64,000 nucleotides of DNA, taken from the NCBI GenBank assembly GCA_903928495.1, contig CAIYQZ010000058.1, positions 48,584-112,583 of the forward strand, given 5' to 3'. The notes under the pieces are model-generated. The model worked only from the letters and a program-made list of their open reading frames with translations, was not told the DNA's origin and did no database searches. This stretch comes from an uncultured bacterium (GTDB lineage Bacteria > Pseudomonadota > Gammaproteobacteria > Burkholderiales > Burkholderiaceae_C). The translations under genes and the position numbers were made by a program. Positions 9,161 to 17,845 of this stretch are shown here, one piece after another (the first letter of the stretch is position 1; each line of letters begins with the position of its first letter).

Positions 9161-11170
9161 TCAGTGCAGTGCCCGGTAAATGACATCGGCCAATTCGGCA
9201 GAAATGCCGTCCACCGTCATCAGGTCTTCCACGCTGGCTTGCGCCACACCACGCACCCCACCGAAGCGCTGCAGCAGCTTGGCCCGCCGCTTGGGGCCCA
9301 CACCGGCGATGTCTTCCAGCCTGCTGCCGCCCGTGCGCACCTTGGCGCGCTGGCTGCGCATGCCGGTGATGGCAAATCGGTGGGCCTCGTCACGGATTTG
9401 CGCCACCAGCATCAGGGCCGCAGAGTCTTTGCCCAGGTAGACCTTGTCGCGCCCATCGGCAAACACCAGTTCTTCCAGGCCCACCTTGCGACCCTCGCCT
9501 TTTTCCACGCCGGCAATGAGGGAAAGATCCAGACCCAGTTGCTCGAACACCTCGCGCGCCATGCTCACCTGCCCCTTGCCGCCGTCCACCAACACCAGGT
9601 CGGGCAGGCGCTGCGCTGCGCTGCTGCCTGCCTGCCCACCGCTTTCGCGCAGCGCCTCGGCCAGCTTGCCGTAACGGCGCAGCAGCACCTGGCGCATGGC
9701 GGCGTAATCGTCGCCGGGGGTGATGCCGTCGATGTTGTAGCGGCGGTATTGCGCGCTTTGCATCTGGTGGCTTTCAAACACCACGCAACTGGCCTGGGTG
9801 GATTCGCCTGCCGTGTGTGAGATGTCAAAACACTCGATGCGCAAGCTGGCCAAATCGTCCAGCGGCATGTCCATGGCCTGGGCCAGCGCACGCGTGCGAG
9901 CCTGTTGCGATCCTTCGTCGGCCAGCAGGCGGGCCAGTTGCAGGTCGGCGTTGGTTTGCGCCATGTCCAGCCAGATGCGCCGGTGCTCGCGCGGGTTGAC
10001 CACCGCACTCACCTTGAGCCCGGTTTGTTCGCTCAGCAACTCCAGCAGGCCCGCATCCACCGGAGCCCCCACCACCAAAATGGGCGGTGGCGGGGTCTGG
10101 GTGTAGTGCTGGGCAATGAAAGCTTCCAGCACGCGCTGGGCCATGTCGGGGGCCTCTGATGGGGCAGAGCCATCGTCACCCTCGGCCCATACCACCGCGT
10201 CTTCCACATGCACGGGGAAATAAGGCCGGTCCCCCAAGTGGCGGCCGCCGCGCACCATGGCCAGGTTGACGCAGGCGCGCCCACCCTGGATGCGCACGGC
10301 CAACACATCCACGTCTTTGTCGGACACGTTGTCCACCGCCTGCTGGTGCAGCACGCGCGACAGGGCCGACACCTGGTTGCGGACCTCTGCAGCCTGCTCG
10401 AACTCCAGCCGGTCGGCATGGGCCATCATGCGGGTCTGCATCTCATCGAGCACCGTCTGCGTGTCGCCATTCAGAAAATTGGCGGCGCGGCGAACATCAG
10501 CCGTGTAGTCGGCCACGCTGATGAGCTGCACACACGGCCCCGTGCAGCGCTTGATCTGGTACAGCAAACAAGGCCGGGTGCGGTTGGCAAACACCGTGTC
10601 TTCACAGGTGCGCAGCCTGAACACCTTTTGCATGAGCTGGATGGTTTCTTTCACCGCCCAGGCGCTGGGGTAAGGGCCGAAGTACTGGTGCTTTTTGTCC
10701 ACCGCACCCCGGTAATACGACATGCGCGGGTAGTCGGTGGGGCTGGCGGGCCCGCCCAACGCTTCCACATCGGTGCCATGCAACACCGGCAAGCGCCCCA
10801 CGCGCAGGTAGGGGTAGCTTTTGTCATCCCGAAAAAGGATGTTGAATTTGGGGTTCAGCGTCTTGATGAGGTTGTTTTCCAGCAGCAGTGCCTCGGCCTC
10901 GGACCGCACCACAGTGGTTTCCATCCGCACGATGCGGCTGACCATGTGCCCAATGCGGGTGCCATCGTGACTGCGCTGGAAGTAGGTGGACACGCGCTTT
11001 TTCAAATTGCGCGCTTTGCCCACGTAGAGCACCTGGCCTGCCTCGTCGAAGTAGCGGTACACGCCCGGCAACGCGGGCAAAGCCGCCACCTCGCGCAGCA
11101 GCGCCTCGGGGTGTGCGGGCTGCGGGATGTGGGATGCAACAGGCTGCTGGGGCGGGGTCGGGTCAGACAT
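9161..11170 (-). CDS. uvrC: excinuclease ABC subunit C
   Basis: 669 residues from the start at 11170 ([10 protein letters not shown]). A GIY-YIG endonuclease domain comes first ([28 protein letters not shown]). A cysteine cluster follows ([16 protein letters not shown]). Next are a UVR motif (about residues 220-255), the RNase H-like C-terminal nuclease ([13 protein letters not shown]...VDGGKGQ) and a helix-hairpin-helix pair at the end ([20 protein letters not shown]). It makes both incisions around UV and bulky lesions with UvrA/B. The open frame continues to 11233, but that would cross the start of the divergent earP. The 19-base gap makes 11170/11190 the natural divergent pair. Confidence 0.95.
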   Translation of the reverse strand: MSDPTPPQQPVASHIPQPAHPEALLREVAALPALPGVYRYFDEAGQVLYVGKARNLKKRVSTYFQRSHDGTRIGHMVSRIVRMETTVVRSEAEALLLENNLIKTLNPKFNILFRDDKSYPYLRVGRLPVLHGTDVEALGGPASPTDYPRMSYYRGAVDKKHQYFGPYPSAWAVKETIQLMQKVFRLRTCEDTVFANRTRPCLLYQIKRCTGPCVQLISVADYTADVRRAANFLNGDTQTVLDEMQTRMMAHADRLEFEQAAEVRNQVSALSRVLHQQAVDNVSDKDVDVLAVRIQGGRACVNLAMVRGGRHLGDRPYFPVHVEDAVVWAEGDDGSAPSEAPDMAQRVLEAFIAQHYTQTPPPPILVVGAPVDAGLLELLSEQTGLKVSAVVNPREHRRIWLDMAQTNADLQLARLLADEGSQQARTRALAQAMDMPLDDLASLRIECFDISHTAGESTQASCVVFESHQMQSAQYRRYNIDGITPGDDYAAMRQVLLRRYGKLAEALRESGGQAGSSAAQRLPDLVLVDGGKGQVSMAREVFEQLGLDLSLIAGVEKGEGRKVGLEELVFADGRDKVYLGKDSAALMLVAQIRDEAHRFAITGMRSQRAKVRTGGSRLEDIAGVGPKRRAKLLQRFGGVRGVAQASVEDLMTVDGISAELADVIYRALH

Positions 11171-11189
11171 GGTTGTATTGTGTCGCGCC

Positions 11190-12347
11190 ATGTCCGCCGC
11201 AATCCCCCCCATCGCCCCGACAATTCCATGCAACCACGCTCATGCGCCTGGGTTGTGGGACGTGTTTTGCCGCGTCATCGACAACCACGGTGACCTGGGT
11301 GTGACCTGGCGACTGAGCACGCAGCTTGCGGCCCTGGGCCACCGGGTCCGCCTGTGGGTGGATGACGCCAGCGCCCTGTCGTGGATGGCGCCCGAAGGAA
11401 CCCCTGGCGTGCAGGTGTTGCCCTGGAGCCAGTCTGCCGACACCGAAACCTTGCGCAACCTGCCCGCGTCCGATGTGTGGGTGGAGGCGTTTGGGTGTGA
11501 CATTGAAGAGACCTTCATAGCAAACTTTTCAATACCATCAAGCGGTGGGAACCGAAAATGCTCAAAAATTCCCGTTTGGATCAACCTGGAGTACCTGACA
11601 GCCGAGCCATATGCCCGCCGCTGCCACGGCTTGCCGTCTCCTGTGATGCGCGGCCCCGCCGCCGGGCGCACCAAGCACTTTTTCTACCCCGGTTTCACCG
11701 AGGGCACGGGTGGTCTGTTGCGCGAGCCTGACCTGACCCAGCGCCAAGCCAGGTTTGATCGAAGCGCCTGGTTGGCCACCCGAGATGTGCCCTGGCAGGG
11801 TGAATCGGTCATCAGCCTGTTTTGCTACGATTCGCCGGCACTGACCGAGCTGTTGCAATCTCTGGCGGCGCGCGACCAGCCGACCCGGCTGCTTGTCACG
11901 CCCGGTCGGCCCGCTGCTGCAGTGGCCCAAGCCGTGCAGGCCTTGGGGTGGGACGCCAACGGGCACGGCCGCTTGCACCTGCACGCACTGCCAGCCCTGC
12001 CCCAGCCAGGTTTTGACGAACTGCTGTGGGCGTGCGACCTGAATTTCGTGCGCGGTGAAGACTCACTGGTGCGTGCCTTGTGGGCTGGTCAACCCTTCAT
12101 CTGGCACATCTACCCGCAAGACGATGGCGCACATGAGCACAAGCTCAACGCCTTCCTGGATTGGCTGCAGCCCCCACCGGATGTGCGCCAGGCGCACCAC
12201 CGATGGAATGGGTTTAGCGACGAGCCACTGGTGCTCCCGGATGCCACGCCGCACCGCAACGCCGTGTTGGCGGCGCGCGCTTGCCTGAACGCTCAGGCCG
12301 ATCTCGTCACCCAGTTGCTGGAATGCACCCACAGATGGCGTGGCTAA
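11190..12347 (+). CDS. earP: EF-P arginine rhamnosyltransferase EarP
   Basis: 385 residues, an inverting GT-B glycosyltransferase that moves rhamnose from dTDP-rhamnose onto Arg32 of elongation factor P. Family hallmarks are [20 protein letters not shown] near the N-terminus, [20 protein letters not shown] mid-protein, and a C-terminal donor-binding region with [20 protein letters not shown] and [20 protein letters not shown]. Its substrate efp lies about 1.1 kb downstream and carries Arg32. An insertion at about residues 109-125 ([17 protein letters not shown]), encoded by repeat copy B, precedes WINLEYL where homologues are shorter. The start at 11190 avoids overlap with uvrC. Confidence 0.9.
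   Translation: MSAAIPPIAPTIPCNHAHAPGLWDVFCRVIDNHGDLGVTWRLSTQLAALGHRVRLWVDDASALSWMAPEGTPGVQVLPWSQSADTETLRNLPASDVWVEAFGCDIEETFIANFSIPSSGGNRKCSKIPVWINLEYLTAEPYARRCHGLPSPVMRGPAAGRTKHFFYPGFTEGTGGLLREPDLTQRQARFDRSAWLATRDVPWQGESVISLFCYDSPALTELLQSLAARDQPTRLLVTPGRPAAAVAQAVQALGWDANGHGRLHLHALPALPQPGFDELLWACDLNFVRGEDSLVRALWAGQPFIWHIYPQDDGAHEHKLNAFLDWLQPPPDVRQAHHRWNGFSDEPLVLPDATPHRNAVLAARACLNAQADLVTQLLECTHRWRG
11516..11562 (+). repeat. interspersed in-frame element, copy B (inside earP)
   Basis: Sequence CATAGCAAACTTTTCAATAC, CATCAAGCGGTGGGAACCG, AAAATGC. It aligns base for base with copies A, C and E around ATAGCAAAC..TTCAATA and the AAGCG core. It is read as [12 protein letters not shown]. It is AT-richer than the rest of earP. 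Confidence 0.8.
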
Positions 12348-12382
12348 ACTGAGGGCCCCTCCCCGATCAACGGAGTTCATCC

Positions 12383-13309
12383 ATGGCGCACCGTGTTTTG
12401 TTTGGCCGTCGCACCGTCATGACACTGGCTGCGTCCTCCTGGGCTGCCGGTTTCACGGGCCCGCTCGCATGGGCCGATGGCCGGGTGGCGACGACCCTCG
12501 CTGGCAAAGTCAGGTTGGTACACGGACATGTACTCCTGACCGCGGCCGACGGGTTGCAACGGGTGGCCTCCACAGGCATGGAACTGAGGTCGGGCGACCT
12601 CATTGCCACCGGGCCCGAAGCCGAGATGCATGCCGAAATGGAAGACGGGGCTTACCTCGCGGTGCGTCCGGGCGCCCAGATACGCCTCGTCGCATACCAG
12701 TTGACCGGCACAGCAGCGGACACCAGTTGGATCGACCTGATCAAAGGCGGACTTCGGCTGGTATCGGGCTGGATCGCCAAGAGCAACCCCGGGGCGTTTC
12801 GACTCAAGACCCCGGTGGCAACCATCGGCATACGCGGCACGGACTTTGAGGTGCAGCACTTTGCACCCGAAGAGGCACCTGATCCCGAAGAGGCGGGCAC
12901 CCACCACATGGTGTACGAAGGTGCCACATTGCTGTCGACCGAAGAAGAGGACCTGGAAGTGCTTGCCGGCCGCGCCGCCTACGCCACCGATGCATTGAGC
13001 GCTCCCCAGTTGCATGTCGACACCCCCCGGTTCTTCCGGCGCAAACGCGGCGCATTCGATGCGCAAATAGACGAGAAAGCTGCCAGCATCAAGGAAACCA
13101 TACTGGCCAAACTCGAAGAAAAAAGTCTGGCCAACACGGGGGAAACCCTGGCGCAACGCATCGAGCGTTTTCGTCTTGAAAATCCGGAAAGCACGTTGAG
13201 CGACCGGGAGCTGGTGGAGCGCGCCGCCCGCCGGGCGGCCCGTCGGGCAGGCAACAACCGCGCCGGCTCTGGCAGGGGCGGTGGGCGCGCCGGCGGTGGC
13301 AGGCGCTGA
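12383..13309 (+). CDS. FecR-domain periplasmic protein with Arg/Gly-rich tail
   Basis: 308 residues. The N-terminal signal (GRRTVMTLAASSWAAGFTGP) ends near WADG; twin arginines just before the hydrophobic part hint at Tat export but are not conclusive. A FecR-like beta domain follows at about residues 35-160 (GKVRLVHGHVLLTAADGLQR, SGDLIATGPEAEMHAEMEDG, FRLKTPVATIGIRGTDFEV). Then come an acidic loop, a charged helix region and a basic Arg/Gly tail (RAARRAGNNRAGSGRGGGRA). There is no neighbouring FecI sigma factor or TonB receptor, so a classical iron-citrate signalling role is unlikely. Start: GGAG lies nine bases before ATG 12383. It sits between earP and efp on the same strand. Confidence 0.75.
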   Translation: MAHRVLFGRRTVMTLAASSWAAGFTGPLAWADGRVATTLAGKVRLVHGHVLLTAADGLQRVASTGMELRSGDLIATGPEAEMHAEMEDGAYLAVRPGAQIRLVAYQLTGTAADTSWIDLIKGGLRLVSGWIAKSNPGAFRLKTPVATIGIRGTDFEVQHFAPEEAPDPEEAGTHHMVYEGATLLSTEEEDLEVLAGRAAYATDALSAPQLHVDTPRFFRRKRGAFDAQIDEKAASIKETILAKLEEKSLANTGETLAQRIERFRLENPESTLSDRELVERAARRAARRAGNNRAGSGRGGGRAGGGRR

Positions 13310-13486
13310 ACCGCGATTTCGCTGCAGGGTAAAATGCCGGGTTGACTGGTCGAGCCCAAACCGAAGGCGGTTGGGTCAACACACCAGGGCAAACCTTGGC
13401 CACGGGCGGTGGCCACGCACCTGGTGCAAACCGCCCACCACCACTGCACCCTGCCGAAACAAGGCAGCTTTACTTCCAGAACTGTT

Positions 13487-14041
13487 ATGAAAATCGCTCA
13501 AGAAATCCGCGCCGGCAACGTGATCATGCACGGCAAGGACCCCATGGTTGTCCTGAAAACCGAATACAGCCGCGGCGGCCGCAACTCTGCCACCGTGCGC
13601 ATGAAGCTCAAAAGCCTGATTGCCAACTTCGGCACCGAAGTGGTTTTCAAAGCGGACGACAAAATGGATCAGATCATTCTGGACAAAAAAGAGTGCACCT
13701 ACTCTTACTTCGCCGACCCGATGTACGTGTGCATGGACACCGAATACAACCAGTACGAAGTCGAAGCCGAAAACATGGGCGACGCGCTGAACTACCTGGA
13801 AGACGGCATGACCGTTGAAGTGGTGTTCTATGACGGCAAAGCCATTTCGGTTGAACTGCCCACCAGCGTCGAGCGCGTCATCACCTGGACAGAACCCGCC
13901 GTCAAGGGCGACACATCTGGCAAGGTCATGAAGCCCGCCAAAATCGCCACCGGTTTCGAAGTGGCGGTGCCCCTGTTCGTGGCCCAGGACGACAAAATTG
14001 AAATCGACACCCGCACCGGTGAATACCGCAAGCGCGTCTGA
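13487..14041 (+). CDS. efp: elongation factor P
   Basis: 184 residues, the usual EF-P length. [20 protein letters not shown] starts the KOW-like domain, and the tip loop YSRGGRNSA carries Arg32 instead of Lys34. Two OB-fold domains follow ([40 protein letters not shown]). EF-P rescues ribosomes stalled at polyproline stretches. Arg32 is the site rhamnosylated by EarP, encoded upstream, so modification is of the Pseudomonas/Neisseria type, not the EpmABC type. A 177-base leader precedes it, and a strong terminator follows. Confidence 0.97.
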   Translation: MKIAQEIRAGNVIMHGKDPMVVLKTEYSRGGRNSATVRMKLKSLIANFGTEVVFKADDKMDQIILDKKECTYSYFADPMYVCMDTEYNQYEVEAENMGDALNYLEDGMTVEVVFYDGKAISVELPTSVERVITWTEPAVKGDTSGKVMKPAKIATGFEVAVPLFVAQDDKIEIDTRTGEYRKRV

Positions 14042-14064
14042 TCTCTTTGTCGAACCCAGCCTGA

Positions 14065-14086
14065 AAGCCCCGCAAGGGGCTTTTTT
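14065..14086 (+). terminator. rho-independent terminator after efp
   Basis: AAGCCCC-gcaa-GGGGCTT followed directly by a run of T residues, 24 bases after the efp stop. Confidence 0.9.
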
Positions 14087-14110
14087 CATGCACAAGAAGC
14101 CACAGCTCAC

Positions 14111-14989
14111 ATGGAATTGATCACGCGCATTTCGGGGGTCATCGTCCCCGTGTTTCTGATTGTCGCCATCGGATACGGGTACGCGCGGCGGCAGCGCCCT
14201 GACCTGAGCACGTTCAACCGCATTGCGCTGGATGTCTTGGCACCGGTGCTGGTGTATTCGGCCCTGGCAGCGCGTGATTTCGAGATACAGCAGCACCTTC
14301 CTTTGTTGCTGGGGGGTACGGTGTTGATACTGGGTGGCGGGTTGCTGGCATGGCCTCTGGCAAAGCTGCTGGGCGCTCAGCCGCGAACGCTGGTGCCGGT
14401 GGTCATGTTCAACAACTGCGGCAACATGGGCTTGCCGCTGGCGTTGCTGGCATTTGGCACCGAGCATTTCGGCGCAGCGGTGGCGCTGTTCTCCGTCAGC
14501 AACCTGTTCCATTTTTCGGTGGGCGCCCGCATCACCAGCGCGCAGGCGCACACGCGTGACCTGCTGCTGAGCCCACTGATGATCGGTACCGCACTCGGGT
14601 TTTTCTCGGCACTGACCGACATCCGTCCACCGGCCGATGTGCTGGCTGGATTGAAGCTGTTGGGTGATGCCCTGCTGCCCATGATGCTGTTCGCCTTGGG
14701 AGTGCGGCTCACATCGCTGACGCGCCAGGGCTTGTCGCTGGGGCTTGCCGGGGCACTGGCCCGCCCGCTGATTGGCCTGGCCATCGGATTGCCGCTGGCA
14801 TGGCTACTGGGGTTGGAAGGCGCAGCCAGGGGTCAACTGTTGCTGTTTGCGGCATTGCCGCCTGCTGTGATGCAGTTCATGCTGGCCGAGCGCTACCAGC
14901 AGGAACCCGACAAAGTGGCTGCCATGATCATGCTGGGCAATGCACTGGCTCTTGTGTTTGTGCCGCTGGCGCTGATGCTCGGGCTGTAA
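14111..14989 (+). CDS. AEC-family transporter (auxin-efflux-carrier fold)
   Basis: 292 residues, almost entirely hydrophobic, with about ten transmembrane helices in two five-helix halves. The first helix is VIVPVFLIVAIGYGYARR. The family's crossing-helix motif appears as VVMFNNCGNMGLPLALLAFG, and the second half ends AAMIMLGNALALVFVPLALM. AEC proteins export organic acids or related small metabolites; the substrate cannot be assigned. It begins 24 bases after the efp terminator and is probably separate from efp. The next gene (15034) is on the same strand 44 bases on. Confidence 0.85.
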   Translation: MELITRISGVIVPVFLIVAIGYGYARRQRPDLSTFNRIALDVLAPVLVYSALAARDFEIQQHLPLLLGGTVLILGGGLLAWPLAKLLGAQPRTLVPVVMFNNCGNMGLPLALLAFGTEHFGAAVALFSVSNLFHFSVGARITSAQAHTRDLLLSPLMIGTALGFFSALTDIRPPADVLAGLKLLGDALLPMMLFALGVRLTSLTRQGLSLGLAGALARPLIGLAIGLPLAWLLGLEGAARGQLLLFAALPPAVMQFMLAERYQQEPDKVAAMIMLGNALALVFVPLALMLGL

Positions 14990-15033
14990 GCTGCACCCAC
15001 CTGCGTTGATCAAACCCCGGAAAAGAGCCCTCA

Positions 15034-15900
15034 ATGGAATCCACACACACACTCAGCACAGACCGGTTGGCCGATGCCTGGGCTGAACTTCAGGCCCACG
15101 CCAACAGCGGTGCACCACTGGACGGCGCAGCCCACCGCCTGGCGTTTGCCGACCCTGAATTCCTGCTGCGGCGTGAGACGCGGGGCATTCGCTTCCAATT
15201 GGAAATGCTCAAGCCCGACCTGGCCCAGCAGGCTCTGGGCATCAACAACACCGTGGTGGTGTACGGCAGCGCCCGTTTCGTTTCGGAAGTCGATGCCCGA
15301 CAGCGGCTGGCTCAGGCGCAAGCATCCGGTGACGCGCAAGACATTCGCAAAGCCCAGACACTGTTGCGAAACGCTGCGTATTACGAACAGGCGCGCGCAT
15401 TCGGCCGGTTGGTGGCGGAGTACGGCCAGCGCTGCGCCACAGCAGACCAGATTTTCGTGTGCACCGGTGGGGGCCCCGGCATCATGGAAGCGGCAAACCG
15501 GGGCGCCAGCGAGGCAGGAGCGCTGACCGTGGGCCTGAACATCGCCCTGCCCCATGAACAAGGGGCAAATCCGTGGGTATCACCCGAACTGAGCTTCAAG
15601 TTCCACTACTTTGCACTGCGCAAAATGCATTTCATGATGCGTGCCAAGGCCCTCGTTGCATTCCCCGGCGGGTTCGGCACGCTGGACGAACTGTTTGAAG
15701 TCATCACCCTGGTGCAATGCCAGAAAGCCAAACCAGTGCCCATTTTTCTGTTTGGCAGCGACTACTGGAAGCGCCTGATCAATTTCGATGTGCTGGTCGA
15801 AGAAGGCACCATTTCCCCCGAAGACTTGTCGTTGATGACCTACGCAGACGACCCGGGGGCTGTGTGGGACGGCATCCGCAGGTTCTATGGCATGCCCTGA
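15034..15900 (+). CDS. LOG-family nucleotide 5'-monophosphate nucleosidase (TIGR00730-like)
   Basis: 288 residues. The Rossmann-like core starts at VVVYGSARF. It carries FVCTGGGPGIMEAANRGA and the signature FPGGFGTLDELFEVITLVQ. These motifs define the lysine-decarboxylase-like LOG family, which hydrolyses nucleoside monophosphates to base plus ribose 5-phosphate (the cytokinin-activating reaction in plants and some bacteria). The N-terminal 75 residues and the long insertion before the glycine-rich loop match the larger PpnN-like or bacterial group II LOG type. Physiological substrate is unknown. The gene is followed by the tetR operator. Confidence 0.85.
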   Translation: MESTHTLSTDRLADAWAELQAHANSGAPLDGAAHRLAFADPEFLLRRETRGIRFQLEMLKPDLAQQALGINNTVVVYGSARFVSEVDARQRLAQAQASGDAQDIRKAQTLLRNAAYYEQARAFGRLVAEYGQRCATADQIFVCTGGGPGIMEAANRGASEAGALTVGLNIALPHEQGANPWVSPELSFKFHYFALRKMHFMMRAKALVAFPGGFGTLDELFEVITLVQCQKAKPVPIFLFGSDYWKRLINFDVLVEEGTISPEDLSLMTYADDPGAVWDGIRRFYGMP

Positions 15901-15931
15901 TCCGCGCGGCTGAAGCCACGGGCAGGGTATA

Positions 15932-15953
15932 TTACTAACCCATTGGTCAGTAA
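15932..15953. promoter_or_regulatory. probable TetR operator
   Basis: An imperfect palindrome TTACTAACC-catt-GGTCAGTAA, with 8 of 9 arm bases paired, ends two bases before the tetR start codon. Its position and form resemble AcrR/TtgR-type operators, so the regulator probably represses its own operon, including the RND pump. The assignment is by position and symmetry only. Confidence 0.6.
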
Positions 15954-15955
15954 AA

Positions 15956-16654
15956 ATGTCTCCCGCAGTGACTCAAACACCATCCGACGAATCCCGCCAC
16001 AAACGAGAGCGACGCAAGGAAGCGCGCCCGGGTGAGTTGCTGGTTGCCGCACTTGACTTGTTTGTTGAAAAAGGCTTTGCAGCCACGCGGGTGGAAGAAG
16101 TGGCGCAGCGCGCCGGTGTGTCCAAAGGCACCCTGTTTTTGTATTTTCCCAGCAAGGTCGAGCTGTTCAAGGCGGTGGTCCAACATCACCTGTCGGGCCT
16201 GTTTCGGGAGTGGAATGCCGAGTTCGACACGTTCACCGGCAGCACGCCCGACATGGTGCGTTACTGCATGAACCAATGGTGGGAGCGGGTTGGCGCCACA
16301 CAGGTGTCGGGCATCACCAAGCTGGTCATGACCGAGGCACACCAGTTCCCCGAGGTGGCGCACTTCTACCGCGAGGAAGTGATTGAACCCGGCAATGCAC
16401 TGATTCGCCGGATTCTCCAGCGGGGTGTCGACAGGGGTGAATTCCGCGAGCTGGACATTGGCTATGCGATCTACAGCATCATTGCGCCCATGATTTTCAT
16501 CATCATGTGGAAGCACTCCATGGCGCCCTGCTGCATGGCGACATCCAGTGGCATGCCCAACGTTGACCCGTCGGCCTTTGTGGCCAGCCAGGCTGACATC
16601 ATTCTGCGGGGCCTGCAGGCGTGCCCCCCACCCACACCGCCCTCACACACATGA
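15956..16654 (+). CDS. TetR-family repressor of the RND efflux operon
   Basis: 232 residues. The N-terminal helix-turn-helix region is LLVAALDLFVEKGFAATRVE followed by AGVSKGTLFLYFPSKVELF. A larger ligand-binding domain (about residues 75-215) follows, resembling the TetR C-terminal AcrR-like group (VMTEAHQFPEVAHFYREEVI). It lies directly after a palindromic operator and overlaps the RND adaptor gene by four bases (ATGA at 16651). That organisation is typical of a local repressor co-transcribed with the pump it controls. The inducer is unknown. Confidence 0.85.
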   Translation: MSPAVTQTPSDESRHKRERRKEARPGELLVAALDLFVEKGFAATRVEEVAQRAGVSKGTLFLYFPSKVELFKAVVQHHLSGLFREWNAEFDTFTGSTPDMVRYCMNQWWERVGATQVSGITKLVMTEAHQFPEVAHFYREEVIEPGNALIRRILQRGVDRGEFRELDIGYAIYSIIAPMIFIIMWKHSMAPCCMATSSGMPNVDPSAFVASQADIILRGLQACPPPTPPSHT

Positions 16655-17832
16655 ACACCTGGTTGAAGCGAGCCCTGTGGGCTGCCGTGGTATTGGCCCT
16701 TGCCGCCGGCGTGGGCCGCGCTTACCTGGCCCGACAGGCCAAAGCCAAGGACGCACAAGCTGCGGCCGCTCAACTGAAAGCGCCTGTGGCGTTTGAACTG
16801 GCCTCACAAGACACCGTCACGGCACGGGATGGCACGCTGGTGCAAAGCATTGCCGTCTCAGGCACAGTCAAGGCCACCCAAACAGCCGTACTCAAAGCCC
16901 GGGTGGCCGGTGAAATCCAGGGCCTGACCGCGCGGGAGGGCGACCGCGTGAAGGCCGGTCAGGTGATGGCACGCGTGGACACCACCGAATACAGCGCCCG
17001 GGTGCAACAAGCGCGCCAGCAGGCACAGGCTGCGGCAGCTCAAGTCGATATCGCCCGGCGCAGTCTGGACAACAACCAGGCACTGGTGGCTCAGGGCTTC
17101 ATTTCCAAAACGGCACTGGACACCTCGCTGGCCAATCTGGATGCCGCACAGGCCAACCACCGCGCTGCCTTGGCGGCGCAGGACATTGCCCAAAAAGCCC
17201 TGGTGGATACAGCCTTGCGCAGCCCCATCAGCGGCCAGGTGGCCGCACGCCTGGTGCAGAACGGCGAGCGGGTGGGCGTGGACGCCCGCGTGCTGGAATT
17301 GGTGGACCTGTCGGCCCTGGAACTGGAAGCAGCCCTGCCCCCCAAGGACGCAGCCCGTGTTTCTGTGGGGCAGACTGCCAGCGTTCAAGTGGAAGGCCTT
17401 GAGCAGCCAGTGCCAGCACGCGTGGTGCGCATCAGCCCCAGCGCCCAAGCGGGCAACCGTGCCGTTATGACCTACCTCAAGCTCGATGCGACACCTGGCC
17501 TAAGACACGGCCTGTTTGCCGATGGACGCGTGGCGGTGGGCCAACGCACCGGCGTACTGGTGCCAGCCAATGCGGTGCGCAATGACAAACCCCAACCCTA
17601 TGTGCAACAGGTCTTGCGCGACACAGCCGGGACCCGCGTGGTCCACACGCCGGTGCAGGTATTGGCCCAAGGGCTGACAGACGGGGCGGACAACACGGCC
17701 ACTGCACTGGCAACAGGCATAGCAAACAATTCAATACTGATAAGCGGTAGGGCAGGATTTATTCAAGAAAACACAGCCGTGACCCTGCCCGGTGCGTCTG
17801 CCGCGGCAACCCTGCCCGCAACCAAGCCCTGA
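16651..17832 (+). CDS. RND efflux membrane-fusion (adaptor) protein
   Basis: 393 residues from ATG 16651. The N-terminal membrane anchor is LWAAVVLALAAGVGRAYLAR. A lipoyl/barrel-sandwich half (VSGTVKATQTAVLKARVAGE) is followed by an alpha-hairpin of Ala/Gln-rich heptads at about residues 115-185, the second lipoyl half (DTALRSPISGQVAARLVQNG) and a beta-barrel domain. It links the inner-membrane pump at 17846 to an outer-membrane channel, probably the TolC-like protein at 22187. Near the C-terminus the peptide GIANNSILISGRAGF comes from repeat copy C. An in-frame GTG at 16621 is less likely to be the start. Confidence 0.9.
   Translation: MNTWLKRALWAAVVLALAAGVGRAYLARQAKAKDAQAAAAQLKAPVAFELASQDTVTARDGTLVQSIAVSGTVKATQTAVLKARVAGEIQGLTAREGDRVKAGQVMARVDTTEYSARVQQARQQAQAAAAQVDIARRSLDNNQALVAQGFISKTALDTSLANLDAAQANHRAALAAQDIAQKALVDTALRSPISGQVAARLVQNGERVGVDARVLELVDLSALELEAALPPKDAARVSVGQTASVQVEGLEQPVPARVVRISPSAQAGNRAVMTYLKLDATPGLRHGLFADGRVAVGQRTGVLVPANAVRNDKPQPYVQQVLRDTAGTRVVHTPVQVLAQGLTDGADNTATALATGIANNSILISGRAGFIQENTAVTLPGASAAATLPATKP
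17718..17764 (+). repeat. interspersed in-frame element, copy C (inside RND adaptor)
   Basis: Sequence CATAGCAAACAATTCAATAC, TGATAAGCGGTAGGGCAGG, ATTTATTC. It matches copies A and B at ATAGCAAAC, TTCAATA and AAGCGGT. It is read as G-I-A-N-N-S-I-L-I-S-G-R-A-G-F, the same frame as the other coding copies. It lies in the C-terminal membrane-proximal region of the adaptor. Confidence 0.8.
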
Positions 17833-17845
17833 GGCGCACGACACC

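Noticed and set aside
8603..9820. Plus-strand open frame (405 codons) opposite pgsA and uvrC
   Set aside because: Spans two real genes on the other strand; very His/Gln-rich, typical of antisense reading.
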